A stretch of 14,722 nucleotides of DNA from JAPLXD01 sp043802865 (lineage in GTDB: Bacteria > Patescibacteriota > Minisyncoccia > Moranbacterales > UBA11712). The DNA is taken from NCBI GenBank assembly GCA_043802865.1, contig JAZDKQ010000028.1, positions 1 to 14,722 on the forward strand, given 5' to 3'. The position numbers were made by a program, and so were the translations under genes. Positions 1 to 5,551 of the stretch are shown here, piece by piece. A model generated the notes under the pieces. It was given only the letters and a program-made list of their open reading frames with translations. It did no database searches and was not told the DNA's origin. How positions within the stretch are numbered: the stretch's first letter is position 1; each line of letters opens with the position of its first letter.

Positions 1-1
1 T

Positions 2-199
2 CAGTCTAGCGAAGTTTATAAAAACAAAAAAATATATTATTCCCTCGGCAATTTCGTCTTCGACCAGTATTTTCAAAAAGAAACGATGGAAGGATTGGGA
101 GTGGAGCTCACCGTCAGTCCCGATCTGTCGATGGAATTCAGCGAATTGAAATTTGAGATGACTAGGAAAGGCCAAACCATTTTTAAGGTTAAACCTTAA
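2..199 (+). CDS. CapA-family (poly-gamma-glutamate capsule type) metallophosphatase, C-terminal fragment
   Basis: Only the last 65 codons are inside the window; the frame is open from the left edge to TAA at 197-199. The fragment contains YYSLGNFVFDQYF followed a little later by MEGLGVELTV. This resembles the C-terminal signature of CapA/PGA_cap proteins, where a Y-S-L-G-N-F-V/I-F-D block closes the calcineurin-like phosphoesterase fold. Members are usually secreted or membrane-anchored and are linked to capsule or poly-gamma-glutamate export, but most bacterial homologues have no proven substrate. The catalytic metal-binding residues lie upstream of the window and cannot be checked. No terminator hairpin follows. 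The next transcription signal is the promoter at 272-300, so this gene probably belongs to the unit to its left. Confidence 0.75.
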   Translation, partial: QSSEVYKNKKIYYSLGNFVFDQYFQKETMEGLGVELTVSPDLSMEFSELKFEMTRKGQTIFKVKP

Positions 200-271
200 A
201 AATAAAGTCGAACCTTAAAAAACCGCAAAGAGCTTTATACAAGCCTCATTTCTCAATTGTTTCACAGACGA

Positions 272-300
272 TTGACAGCGGACTTTTTTTGTGATAGAAT
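272..300 (+). promoter_or_regulatory. Near-consensus sigma-70 promoter for the micropeptide unit
   Basis: TTGACA (272-277) and TAGAAT (295-300) are separated by exactly 17 bases, the strongest housekeeping-type promoter match in the window. Transcription would start near 307. The promoter drives only the two very short ORFs at 363-473 and 509-601 before the terminator at 623-661. Confidence 0.75.
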
Positions 301-362
301 ACAGCATTGCGACAGTGCGCCGCATATTGTACTTGAAAAAAATACTCTGGGAGGGGGAAATT

Positions 363-473
363 ATGAGCACTCAACTCTTAAGTAATAAATTCATTGTGGC
401 TAGTATCATTTTTATCTCCCTAGCTTTCTACGGATTTTACTTCATGGTTTTCCGAGAACGTTTCGGGAGCTAG
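363..473 (+). CDS. 36-aa single-pass membrane micropeptide
   Basis: The frame is open back to 291, but the ATG at 363 is chosen because a GGGAGGGGG Shine-Dalgarno lies about 8 bases upstream. The upstream ATG at 291 overlaps the promoter -10 box and cannot be transcribed from it. The peptide has a short polar N-terminus (MSTQLLSNK), a hydrophobic stretch of about 21 residues (positions 10-30, rich in I, F, A and Y) and a basic/polar tail (RERFGS). This predicts one transmembrane helix. It is the first of two micropeptides in a unit with its own promoter and terminator. The last codons contain a 21-base stretch (446-466) repeated exactly in the terminator (626-646). No family is recognised. 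It could be a small membrane regulator or a type I toxin-like peptide; neither is shown. Confidence 0.6.
   Translation: MSTQLLSNKFIVASIIFISLAFYGFYFMVFRERFGS
446..466 (+). repeat. 21-base direct repeat, copy 1 (inside the micropeptide 1 reading frame)
   Basis: Positions 446-466 are identical to 626-646. Here the bases encode the C-terminal VFRERFG of the first micropeptide and can form a weak local hairpin (TTCCGA with TCGGGA). In copy 2 the same bases form the 5' arm, loop and start of the 3' arm of the terminator. Confidence 0.85.
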
Positions 474-508
474 ATTTGACAATCAGATTACAAGGAGGAA
501 TCATCACG

Positions 509-601
509 ATGACACGGGTACAGCTAATTCGAGGTGGCCTTATTCTAGTCGTGGTCGCATATCTTTTTCTCTGCAGTCTTTGCCGGGGCTGGTTTGGATG
601 A
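509..601 (+). CDS. 30-aa single-pass membrane micropeptide
   Basis: The ATG at 509 is preceded by an AAGGAGG Shine-Dalgarno 10 bases upstream; TGA is at 599-601. The peptide begins MTRVQLIRGG, then runs through a hydrophobic segment (about residues 11-25: LILVVVAYLFLCSLC) and ends RGWFG. Two cysteines (22 and 25) form a CSLC motif at the membrane edge. One transmembrane helix is predicted, with a positively charged N-terminus that would face the cytoplasm. It lies 35 bases after the first micropeptide and just before a strong terminator, so the two are almost certainly co-transcribed. It is too short for routine gene callers. No family is recognised. The ribosome-binding site, promoter and terminator together are the evidence for expression. 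Confidence 0.55.
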   Translation: MTRVQLIRGGLILVVVAYLFLCSLCRGWFG

Positions 602-622
602 CTTCTAATGCCTCTGCTAATT

Positions 623-661
623 GCCGGTTTTCCGAGAACGTTTCGGAAGACCGGCTTTTTT
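623..661 (+). terminator. Strong Rho-independent terminator of the micropeptide unit
   Basis: GCCGGTTTTCCGA (623-635) pairs with TCGGAAGACCGGC (641-653-region), giving a 13-bp stem with one G-T wobble and a GAACG-type loop, followed by a run of T (656-661). The 5' arm and loop duplicate the end of the first micropeptide gene. Confidence 0.9.
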
Positions 662-662
662 C

Positions 663-691
663 TTGCCTCGAAAATATTTTTCTGCTAATAT
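663..691 (+). promoter_or_regulatory. Extended -10 promoter for the adenylate-kinase-like gene
   Basis: TTGCCT (663-668) and TAATAT (686-691) are 17 bases apart, and a TGC precedes the -10 (extended -10). A TATAAT at 689-694 overlaps as an alternative. The same TGCTAATAT core is seen before the surface-protein gene at 11313. The leader to the ATG at 750 is about 50 bases and has no Shine-Dalgarno. Confidence 0.5.
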
Positions 692-749
692 AATTCTGTT
701 AGCTGGGGAAGCTAATATTTTTATAATCAAATAATTTTCAAAAAAAACC

Positions 750-1829
750 ATGAAGTACGAAACAGAATTTCCGCTTTTCAAGACGAAAGTGGAGGGGCTT
801 GGAAAGTCGTTCGATCTTTCGGACATCGACGGGCGGCGTGAATATTTTCTCGCGAAAGCCGGGCCGGAAATCGAGAAGCTGAAAAAATATATCGATGAAG
901 GAAAAACTTTCATCGTCTATCTTCTCGGCAAAAAGAACGCCGGAAAGGGAACCTACACGAAACTTTTGATGGAAATTTTCGGACGCGATAAGATCGCGCA
1001 TCTTTCCATCGGCGACCTTGTGCGGGATGTGCATTCGGCAATGGAAGACGAGGAAAAGAAAAAAGAACTTCTTGATTATCTTCACAAAAATTATCGCGGC
1101 AATATTACTCCCGAACAGGCTATTGACGCTCTTCTCGGACGCAACCAAAAAACGCTTCTGCCGGATGAATTCATAATGGCGATGGTGAAAAGGGAAATCG
1201 ACAAGATCGGCAAAAAGATAATCTTCATTGACGGCTTTCCGAGGAATCTGGATCAAGTTTCTTACTCTCTATTTTTCAAACAATTGGTTGATTATCGCGA
1301 AGATCCGGATATTTTCATTGCAATTGATATTCCGGAAGCGGTGATTGATGAACGGATGAAAAATCGCAAAGTTTGTCCCATCTGCCATACACCGAGAAAT
1401 CTGAAGCTCTTCACGACCAAAGAAGTCGAATACGGCGAGCAAGAGAAAAAATTCTTCTTGATCTGCGACAACCCTGATCATGAAAAGTCAAAAATGTTCG
1501 GGAAAGAGGGCGATGATATGGGTATTGAGTCAATTCGAGATAGGCTCGAGCTTGATGACAAACTTGTCTCTAAAATTTTCTCTTTGCATGGAATCAAAAA
1601 GGGCTTGATTCGAAACGCGGTTCCAGTCGACAAAGCGAAAGAATATGTTGATGATTATGAAATCACGCCAGAATATTATTATGAATATGACGAAGCGGCG
1701 AAGAAAGTGAAAACCTTGGAACGGCCGTTCGTTGTGAAGGATGATGAAGGCGTTGAAGTGTATAGTCTTCTGGCGCCTCCAGTCGCGGTGTCGCTTGTGA
1801 AACAACTTGCGAACATTTTGGAATTGTAA
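750..1829 (+). CDS. Adenylate-kinase-like nucleoside monophosphate kinase, extended form
   Basis: This is a P-loop NMP kinase, expected in the cytoplasm to transfer phosphate between ATP and a nucleoside monophosphate. Visible motifs are a Walker A variant GKKNAGKGT (60-68), an NMP-binding-like HLSIGDLVRD (84-93), the signature DGFPRNLDQ (161-169) and a LID-type zinc site with CPIC (209-212), C239 and H244. At 359 aa it is far longer than the usual roughly 215-residue adenylate kinase. It has about 50 extra residues before the P-loop and a C-terminal extension of about 80-100 residues rich in D, E and Y. The family normally has GxPGxGKGT; the K-K-N here is unusual, so substrate preference is uncertain. 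No Shine-Dalgarno is seen. The start follows a good promoter and a leader of about 50 bases. It precedes fhs with a paired palindrome between them. Confidence 0.8.
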   Translation: MKYETEFPLFKTKVEGLGKSFDLSDIDGRREYFLAKAGPEIEKLKKYIDEGKTFIVYLLGKKNAGKGTYTKLLMEIFGRDKIAHLSIGDLVRDVHSAMEDEEKKKELLDYLHKNYRGNITPEQAIDALLGRNQKTLLPDEFIMAMVKREIDKIGKKIIFIDGFPRNLDQVSYSLFFKQLVDYREDPDIFIAIDIPEAVIDERMKNRKVCPICHTPRNLKLFTTKEVEYGEQEKKFFLICDNPDHEKSKMFGKEGDDMGIESIRDRLELDDKLVSKIFSLHGIKKGLIRNAVPVDKAKEYVDDYEITPEYYYEYDEAAKKVKTLERPFVVKDDEGVEVYSLLAPPVAVSLVKQLANILEL

Positions 1830-1852
1830 AAACCATGGCCAGATCTCGGGCA

Positions 1853-1899
1853 TTCCTAACATCCAATGTTAGGAGCGTCCTAACATTGGATGTCAGGAA
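1853..1899 (+). repeat. Paired-palindrome element, site 1 (upstream of fhs)
   Basis: Arm 1 is CCTAACATCCAATGTTAGG (1855-1873), then AGCGT (1874-1878), then arm 2 CCTAACATTGGATGTCAGG (1879-1897), flanked by TT and AA. Arm 2 is the reverse complement of arm 1 except one base, so the whole element folds into one long hairpin with a GCG loop; each arm is also palindromic around a 3-base centre (CCA / TGG). In arm 2 the frame reads TAA-CAT-TGG-ATG. Confidence 0.9.
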
Positions 1900-1904
1900 A
1901 ATAT

Positions 1905-3575
1905 ATGCTTTCAGACATTGAAATTGCGCAAAAGGCCAAAATGAAACCCGTGCGGGAAATCGCGGGGATTATTGGTGTGGGCGAGGAAGATCTAGAACTT
2001 TATGGAGACTATAAAGCCAAACTGAAGCCGGAACTTTGGGAAAAGATACAAAGTAATCCGGACGGGAAACTGATTTTAGTCACGGCTATCAATCCGACTC
2101 CCGCGGGTGAAGGGAAAACCACAACTTCGATCGGTCTGGCGCAGGCGCTAAATAAGCTCGGGAAGAAATCTGTACTAGCGCTTCGCGAGCCATCGCTTGG
2201 GCCTTGTATGGGAATGAAAGGCGGCGCGGCCGGCGGAGGATACGCGCAGGTGATGCCAATGGAGGACATCAATTTGCATTTCACGGGCGATATTCATGCG
2301 GTGGGGGCCGCGAACAATCTTTTGGCGGCGCTTGTGGACAATCATATATATTTTGGAAACGAGTTGCAGATTGATCTTCAAAATATTTTCTGGAAGCGCT
2401 GTGTGGACCTCAATGACCGCGCTTTGCGAAAAGTTGAGCTGAAAATTGAAAAAAAATCAGGCGACTATTCCCGTGAAGACGGATTCAATATTTCCGTTGC
2501 TTCGGAAATCATGGCGATCTTGTGTTTGAGCGAAAATATTGCCGATCTCAAAAAAAGATTGGGGCGGATTGTCATCGGACTCAACGCTTCGGGAAAACCG
2601 GTTTTTGCGCGGGAACTCAACGCCGAAGGGTCTCTCGCCGCGCTTTTGAAAGACGCGCTGAAGCCCAATCTGGTTCAGACTTTGGAACATACGCCCGCGT
2701 TCATTCACGGCGGGTCGTTCGCGAACATCGCGCACGGTTGCAATAGCATTTTGGCGACGAAATATGCCTTGAAGCTCGGTGATTTTGCGATCACGGAAGC
2801 CGGTTTTGGGGCCGATCTTGGAGCGGAAAAATTTTTTGACATCAAATGTCGGCTGGCGGGACTCAAACCGGACGCTGTGGTGATTGTGGCGACGATTCGC
2901 TCGCTCAAATACAACGGCGGAGTGGAAAAAGAAAATCTCACGGAAGAAAATTCCGAAGCCCTCTCAAAGGGAACAGTCAATCTCGAAAAACATCTTGAAA
3001 ATTTGAAAAAATTCGGCGTGCCGGCAGTCGTGGCGATCAATATATTTCCAACTGACACGGAAAAAGAAATCGCGCTCGTCGAAGAGAAAGCGCGAGAATT
3101 GGGCGCGCGATCCGTCCGATCCGAAGTTTGGGCCAAAGGCGGGGAAGGCGGAATTGAAATGGCGAAAGCGATTCTCGAAACGATTGAAAAAGAAAAATCG
3201 AATTTTTCTCCGCTCTACGATGAAAAAAAGTCTATCACAGAAAAAATTGAAACTATCGCCAAGGAAATATATGGCGCGGGGGATAGTTCATATTCCGAGC
3301 AAGCAAAAAAGCAAATTTCAATGTTCGAAACGGAAAATCTCGACAAAGTGCCGATTTGCATCGCTAAAACGCAGTATTCACTTTCGGATGATCCAAAAGT
3401 TTTGGGACGGCCGGAAAACTTTGTGTTCAATATCCGGGAACTGCGATTGTCGAATGGCGCTGGTTTCATTGTAGCGATCGCGGGAGATATAATGACTATG
3501 CCCGGACTCCCAAAAGAACCGGCGGCGGAAAAGATCGATGTTGATGATGAGGGTATCATAAGTGGATTGTTTTGA
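1905..3575 (+). CDS. fhs: Formate-tetrahydrofolate ligase (10-formyl-THF synthetase)
   Basis: The enzyme joins formate to tetrahydrofolate with ATP, giving 10-formyl-THF for purine, formyl-Met and other one-carbon uses. The protein is 556 aa from the ATG at 1905, the usual family length. It shows the nucleotide-binding motif TPAGEGKTTT (65-74), then the highly conserved block with EPSLGP, MKGGAAGGG and NLHFTGD (about 95-130), and a C-terminal MPGLPKEPAAEKIDVDD. All are typical of Fhs. The frame also has an ATG at 1890, but that codon sits in the arm of the upstream palindrome. ATG 1905, five codons later, gives the standard N-terminus (MLSDIEIAQ). No Shine-Dalgarno is visible. The downstream reductase-family gene begins 8 bases after the stop, suggesting an operon for folate chemistry. 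Confidence 0.97.
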   Translation: MLSDIEIAQKAKMKPVREIAGIIGVGEEDLELYGDYKAKLKPELWEKIQSNPDGKLILVTAINPTPAGEGKTTTSIGLAQALNKLGKKSVLALREPSLGPCMGMKGGAAGGGYAQVMPMEDINLHFTGDIHAVGAANNLLAALVDNHIYFGNELQIDLQNIFWKRCVDLNDRALRKVELKIEKKSGDYSREDGFNISVASEIMAILCLSENIADLKKRLGRIVIGLNASGKPVFARELNAEGSLAALLKDALKPNLVQTLEHTPAFIHGGSFANIAHGCNSILATKYALKLGDFAITEAGFGADLGAEKFFDIKCRLAGLKPDAVVIVATIRSLKYNGGVEKENLTEENSEALSKGTVNLEKHLENLKKFGVPAVVAINIFPTDTEKEIALVEEKARELGARSVRSEVWAKGGEGGIEMAKAILETIEKEKSNFSPLYDEKKSITEKIETIAKEIYGAGDSSYSEQAKKQISMFETENLDKVPICIAKTQYSLSDDPKVLGRPENFVFNIRELRLSNGAGFIVAIAGDIMTMPGLPKEPAAEKIDVDDEGIISGLF

Positions 3576-3583
3576 AAAATATT

Positions 3584-4084
3584 ATGAAAATAATTTTGAT
3601 GATGGCGATGACGGCGGATGGGAAGATTGCGAAGACGAGCGATCATTTTCCGGACTGGACGAGCCGAGAGGACAAGAAGATGTTCATGGATGTCACGAAA
3701 AAACACGGCGCGCTGCTGATGGGCGAAAAAACTTTCAAAACTTTCCCAAAACCATTACCGGGCAGATTGAATGTTGTTTTCACGCTCGAAAAAGATCCGC
3801 CGGAACAGGAAAACGTGAAGTGGGTTTCGGGCGAAGTGGAAAAAGTTTTGGCGGAACTGGAACGCGGGGGATATGAATCTGCAATTTTGGGAGGGGGAGC
3901 GTATCTGAACTCGCAATTTTTGAAAAAAAAACTGATCGATGAACTTTGGCTCACCATCGAGCCGAAAATATTCGGCGACGGACTGGGGATCTTCAGCGGG
4001 GATTTCGACCAAAATTTGAAACTAATCAGCGTCGAAAAGATAAATGAAAATTCATTTGTAGTAAAATATGAGGTTTTGAAATAG
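3584..4084 (+). CDS. Dihydrofolate reductase family protein (RibD C-terminal fold)
   Basis: A 166-aa single-domain protein of the RibD_C/DHFR superfamily, NADPH-dependent reductases acting on folates or pteridine/pyrimidine precursors. Visible features are the N-terminal strand IILMMAMTADGKIA (3-16), MGEKTFKTF followed by LPGR (about 45-60), the nucleotide-binding ILGGGAYL (about 111-118) and DELWLTIEPKIFGDG near the C-terminus. The last is more like RibD_C than classical FolA. ATG 3584 is preferred; a TTG at 3572 in the same frame overlaps the fhs stop and would add four residues. It follows fhs by 8 bases, so a role in keeping folate reduced is a reasonable inference, but riboflavin-type chemistry or another substrate cannot be excluded. 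Calling it a true folA would overstate the evidence. Confidence 0.8.
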   Translation: MKIILMMAMTADGKIAKTSDHFPDWTSREDKKMFMDVTKKHGALLMGEKTFKTFPKPLPGRLNVVFTLEKDPPEQENVKWVSGEVEKVLAELERGGYESAILGGGAYLNSQFLKKKLIDELWLTIEPKIFGDGLGIFSGDFDQNLKLISVEKINENSFVVKYEVLK

Positions 4085-4109
4085 ATCTTTGCTTATTAAG
4101 GAGGGAAAA

Positions 4110-4358
4110 ATGGATACAATATCCAAAAATCCTGAAAAATGGCTGGAGTTTGATTTTCCTGCAAGGTATACGCTCAACGAATCGAATCGAGGTTTTCTGA
4201 AAAGATCCGCGGCCGGATCACCAAAAGGAGGATGCTATCCCTATTATTTCTGTTTTTCCGCGAAACATGGTCATCCTTGTGATTCCGAAACGGCAGCGGA
4301 TTGCGCCAGAAGATGCGAGGAATTTTACGAAAAGTATATCAAGGAGGAAGAGGAGTAG
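4110..4358 (+). CDS. Small Cys/His-rich protein, possible metal binder
   Basis: The frame is open from 4089, but ATG 4110 is chosen because AAGGAGGG sits 7 bases upstream, one of the few strong Shine-Dalgarno sites in the window. The product is 82 aa and soluble, with no signal or membrane segment. The second half holds C42, C48, H53, H55, C57, C65 and C69, a spacing that could hold one or two zinc ions or an Fe-S cluster. The tail is helical and acidic, ending EEEE. The gene begins 25 bases after the reductase gene and is followed at once by a terminator, so it is probably the last gene of the fhs unit, though the strong ribosome site suggests separately tuned expression. No family is recognised. 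Confidence 0.65.
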   Translation: MDTISKNPEKWLEFDFPARYTLNESNRGFLKRSAAGSPKGGCYPYYFCFSAKHGHPCDSETAADCARRCEEFYEKYIKEEEE

Positions 4359-4388
4359 CCGGTTTGAAAAAAGCCGGTTTTTCTTTTT
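4359..4388 (+). terminator. Rho-independent terminator after the Cys/His-rich gene
   Basis: CCGGTTT (4359-4365) pairs with AAGCCGG (4371-4377), with one T-G wobble and a GAAAA loop, followed directly by TTTTTCTTTTT. It starts one base after the stop codon and closes the adk-like/fhs/reductase transcription unit. Confidence 0.85.
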
Positions 4389-4418
4389 GTTTTTGAGTCT
4401 TCCCCTTTTCCATTTTCC

Positions 4419-4428
4419 GTGCTAGTTT
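4419..4428 (+). promoter_or_regulatory. Possible extended -10 element before the coiled-coil gene
   Basis: GTGCTAGTTT resembles an extended -10 (TGn-TAGTTT) about 27 bases before the ATG at 4455. No convincing -35 box is seen at the right distance, so this is a weak call, supported mainly by its position just after a terminator. Confidence 0.3.
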
Positions 4429-4454
4429 TTAAAAGTAATTCGTAAGAAAAAAAT

Positions 4455-4691
4455 ATGGGCGAACTAAAATATAGGGCAGAAACAGTATCGAACGGAATAA
4501 ATGAGGCAGTGAAAGTCATAAGCAGCCAGGCGGCAAGAATTGAAAATATGCTGAGAGAGATCAAATCAATGGCGGAGTACGCGGAAAAAGTGGAAGTGGA
4601 AAATATTCAGCTGAAAAGGGATCTTGAAGATCAGGGGAAAGAATTAGAAAAGACAACAAAAGAAAAAGACGCATTGATGAAGCAAAAATAG
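4455..4691 (+). CDS. Small coiled-coil protein
   Basis: A 78-aa, highly charged protein with no signal peptide, membrane segment or cysteine. From about residue 20 onward hydrophobic residues recur at heptad-like spacing among K, E, Q and R (for example IENMLREIKSMAEYAEKVEVENIQ split over two heptad blocks, then LKRDLEDQGKELE). One long alpha-helical coiled coil, probably a dimer, is predicted. There is no recognisable family; small coiled-coil proteins of this kind may be structural or adaptor proteins. It stands alone between the terminator at 4359-4388 and the tRNA region. The start has A-rich upstream sequence and no Shine-Dalgarno. An overlapping minus-strand frame exists but lacks any protein-like pattern. 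Confidence 0.65.
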   Translation: MGELKYRAETVSNGINEAVKVISSQAARIENMLREIKSMAEYAEKVEVENIQLKRDLEDQGKELEKTTKEKDALMKQK

Positions 4692-4693
4692 GC

Positions 4694-4741
4694 ATCGGGC
4701 CGTAGCCCTCTGGAGGCGGGTAAATATATCGGCAGTAACCG
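4694..4741 (+). repeat. tRNA-like 5' fragment, degenerate partial copy of tRNA-Pro
   Basis: This segment carries the same two blocks as the 5' half of the true tRNA: ATCGGGC(C/T)GTAG (from 4694) and TATATCGGCAGTA (ending near 4738). About 19 extra bases (CCCTCTGGAGGCGGGTAAA) separate them. After that the sequence diverges and no anticodon or T arm can be built. It looks like a broken or rearranged tRNA copy. Confidence 0.55.
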
Positions 4742-4779
4742 GATGTTTCGCTATGTGAAGTTAAAATAAAATTTATTAT

Positions 4780-4850
4780 CGGGCTGTAGTATATCGGCAG
4801 TACGCAAGGCTGGGGGTCTTGTAGGCTGGGTTCGATTCCCAGCGGCCCGA
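4780..4850 (+). tRNA. tRNA-Pro, anticodon GGG
   Basis: A full cloverleaf can be folded by hand. The acceptor stem is CGGGCTG (4780-4786) with CGGCCCG (4843-4849), including one G-T pair. The D arm is GTAT / loop ATCGGCA / GTAC (4789-4803). The anticodon stem is CAAGG with TCTTG (4805-4821), and the loop CTGGGGG gives GGG at 4812-4814. A 4-base variable loop is followed by the T arm CTGGG-TTCGATT-CCCAG (4826-4842) and discriminator A4850. The C1-G72 pair with A73 is the hallmark of proline tRNAs. The total is 71 bases, short because the D and variable loops are minimal, and CCA is not encoded. The restriction-modification genes start right after it. Confidence 0.9.
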
Positions 4851-4889
4851 AAAAGTTCGATTTAGAGCTGTGTTTTTGTTGTTTTTTTG

Positions 4890-4898
4890 TGGTATAAT
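4890..4898 (+). promoter_or_regulatory. Extended -10 promoter for the restriction-modification cassette
   Basis: TGG followed by a perfect TATAAT (4893-4898) makes an extended -10 element. No clear -35 is seen in the T-rich stretch upstream. Transcription would start near 4905, giving a leader of about 37 bases to the ATG at 4942. Confidence 0.6.
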
Positions 4899-4941
4899 GA
4901 AATCGAAGCAAGTTTTCAGTTTTAACCTAGAAATATTAGCT

Positions 4942-5541
4942 ATGGCTGACGAAATTAGAAAAATAGAAAAAGATTTGGAGTTTGTAAAAAATATATATTC
5001 GAAGCTTTTGAAAATATTGCCCAGTTTTGACATCACTGACAAAAAGATTTTGCCCTATGGCTTGAGAGTTCATACAAGATCTGTGAGCTGGCTGGTTGAG
5101 CAAGTTATCACTCAGCAAACGAAATATAATGCCAAAAGACTTGGCCTTGATGACGTGAAATTTGATTTTCCCGATACATCTTTGCATGATTGCGAAATAA
5201 TCGTTGGTAAAAAGAGTTATTTCGTAAATGTAAAGATACACAACATAGAAGGCAAGGAAAATAAAAACGATATTTCCGCGGTGGAAAAATTATACTTTCA
5301 ATATAGCGTTAACAAAAACTATTCTTTGATTTATGCCTGTTTTGGCATAAGGTTTGAAAATATAAAAATAAGTTTTGTCAAAGATTATTTGGAAATTTTT
5401 TCGCCTCAATTTTTGCCGATTTATGTCAATCCAAGGAATGATAAAATACAGGCAACATACAGGCATGATAAGATCCACAGAACAAGAGAAAAGTTTCTAA
5501 AAACGCTTAAAGATCAATCAAAAAGTATTGTTTTGAAATAA
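4942..5541 (+). CDS. Probable type II restriction endonuclease (PD-(D/E)XK-like)
   Basis: A 199-aa soluble protein. The frame is open from 4870, but that part precedes or overlaps the promoter, so ATG 4942 (MADEIRKIEK) is chosen. The nuclease call rests on two points. First, it sits 10 bases upstream of a DNA methyltransferase in the same operon. Second, the segment HDCEIIVGKKSYFVNVKIHN (82-101) has the shape of a PD-(D/E)XK core: an acidic residue (D83) at the start of a strand, a turn, then a hydrophobic strand ending N-V-K98, with E85 also available. ScaI-like and other small type II enzymes have comparable N-x-K variants. A conserved-looking HTRSVSWLVEQVITQQ helix (44-59) may bind DNA or form the dimer. 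The coding sequence is clearly AT-richer than fhs, consistent with transfer. Specificity cannot be read from the sequence. Confidence 0.6.
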   Translation: MADEIRKIEKDLEFVKNIYSKLLKILPSFDITDKKILPYGLRVHTRSVSWLVEQVITQQTKYNAKRLGLDDVKFDFPDTSLHDCEIIVGKKSYFVNVKIHNIEGKENKNDISAVEKLYFQYSVNKNYSLIYACFGIRFENIKISFVKDYLEIFSPQFLPIYVNPRNDKIQATYRHDKIHRTREKFLKTLKDQSKSIVLK

Positions 5542-5551
5542 AATCAGGATT

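Noticed and set aside
738..1256. A 172-codon minus-strand frame opposite the adenylate-kinase-like gene.
   Set aside because: The plus strand carries P-loop and DGFPR motifs; the minus product is low-complexity F/I-rich with no start signal.
1890..1904. ATG 1890 as the start of fhs.
   Set aside because: It would begin inside the palindrome arm; ATG 1905 gives the standard Fhs N-terminus. It is kept only as an alternative start.
3562..3876. A second plus frame over the reductase gene start.
   Set aside because: It is a frame-shifted shadow; the frame from 3584 carries the GEKTF, GGGAYL and IEPKIFGDG motifs.
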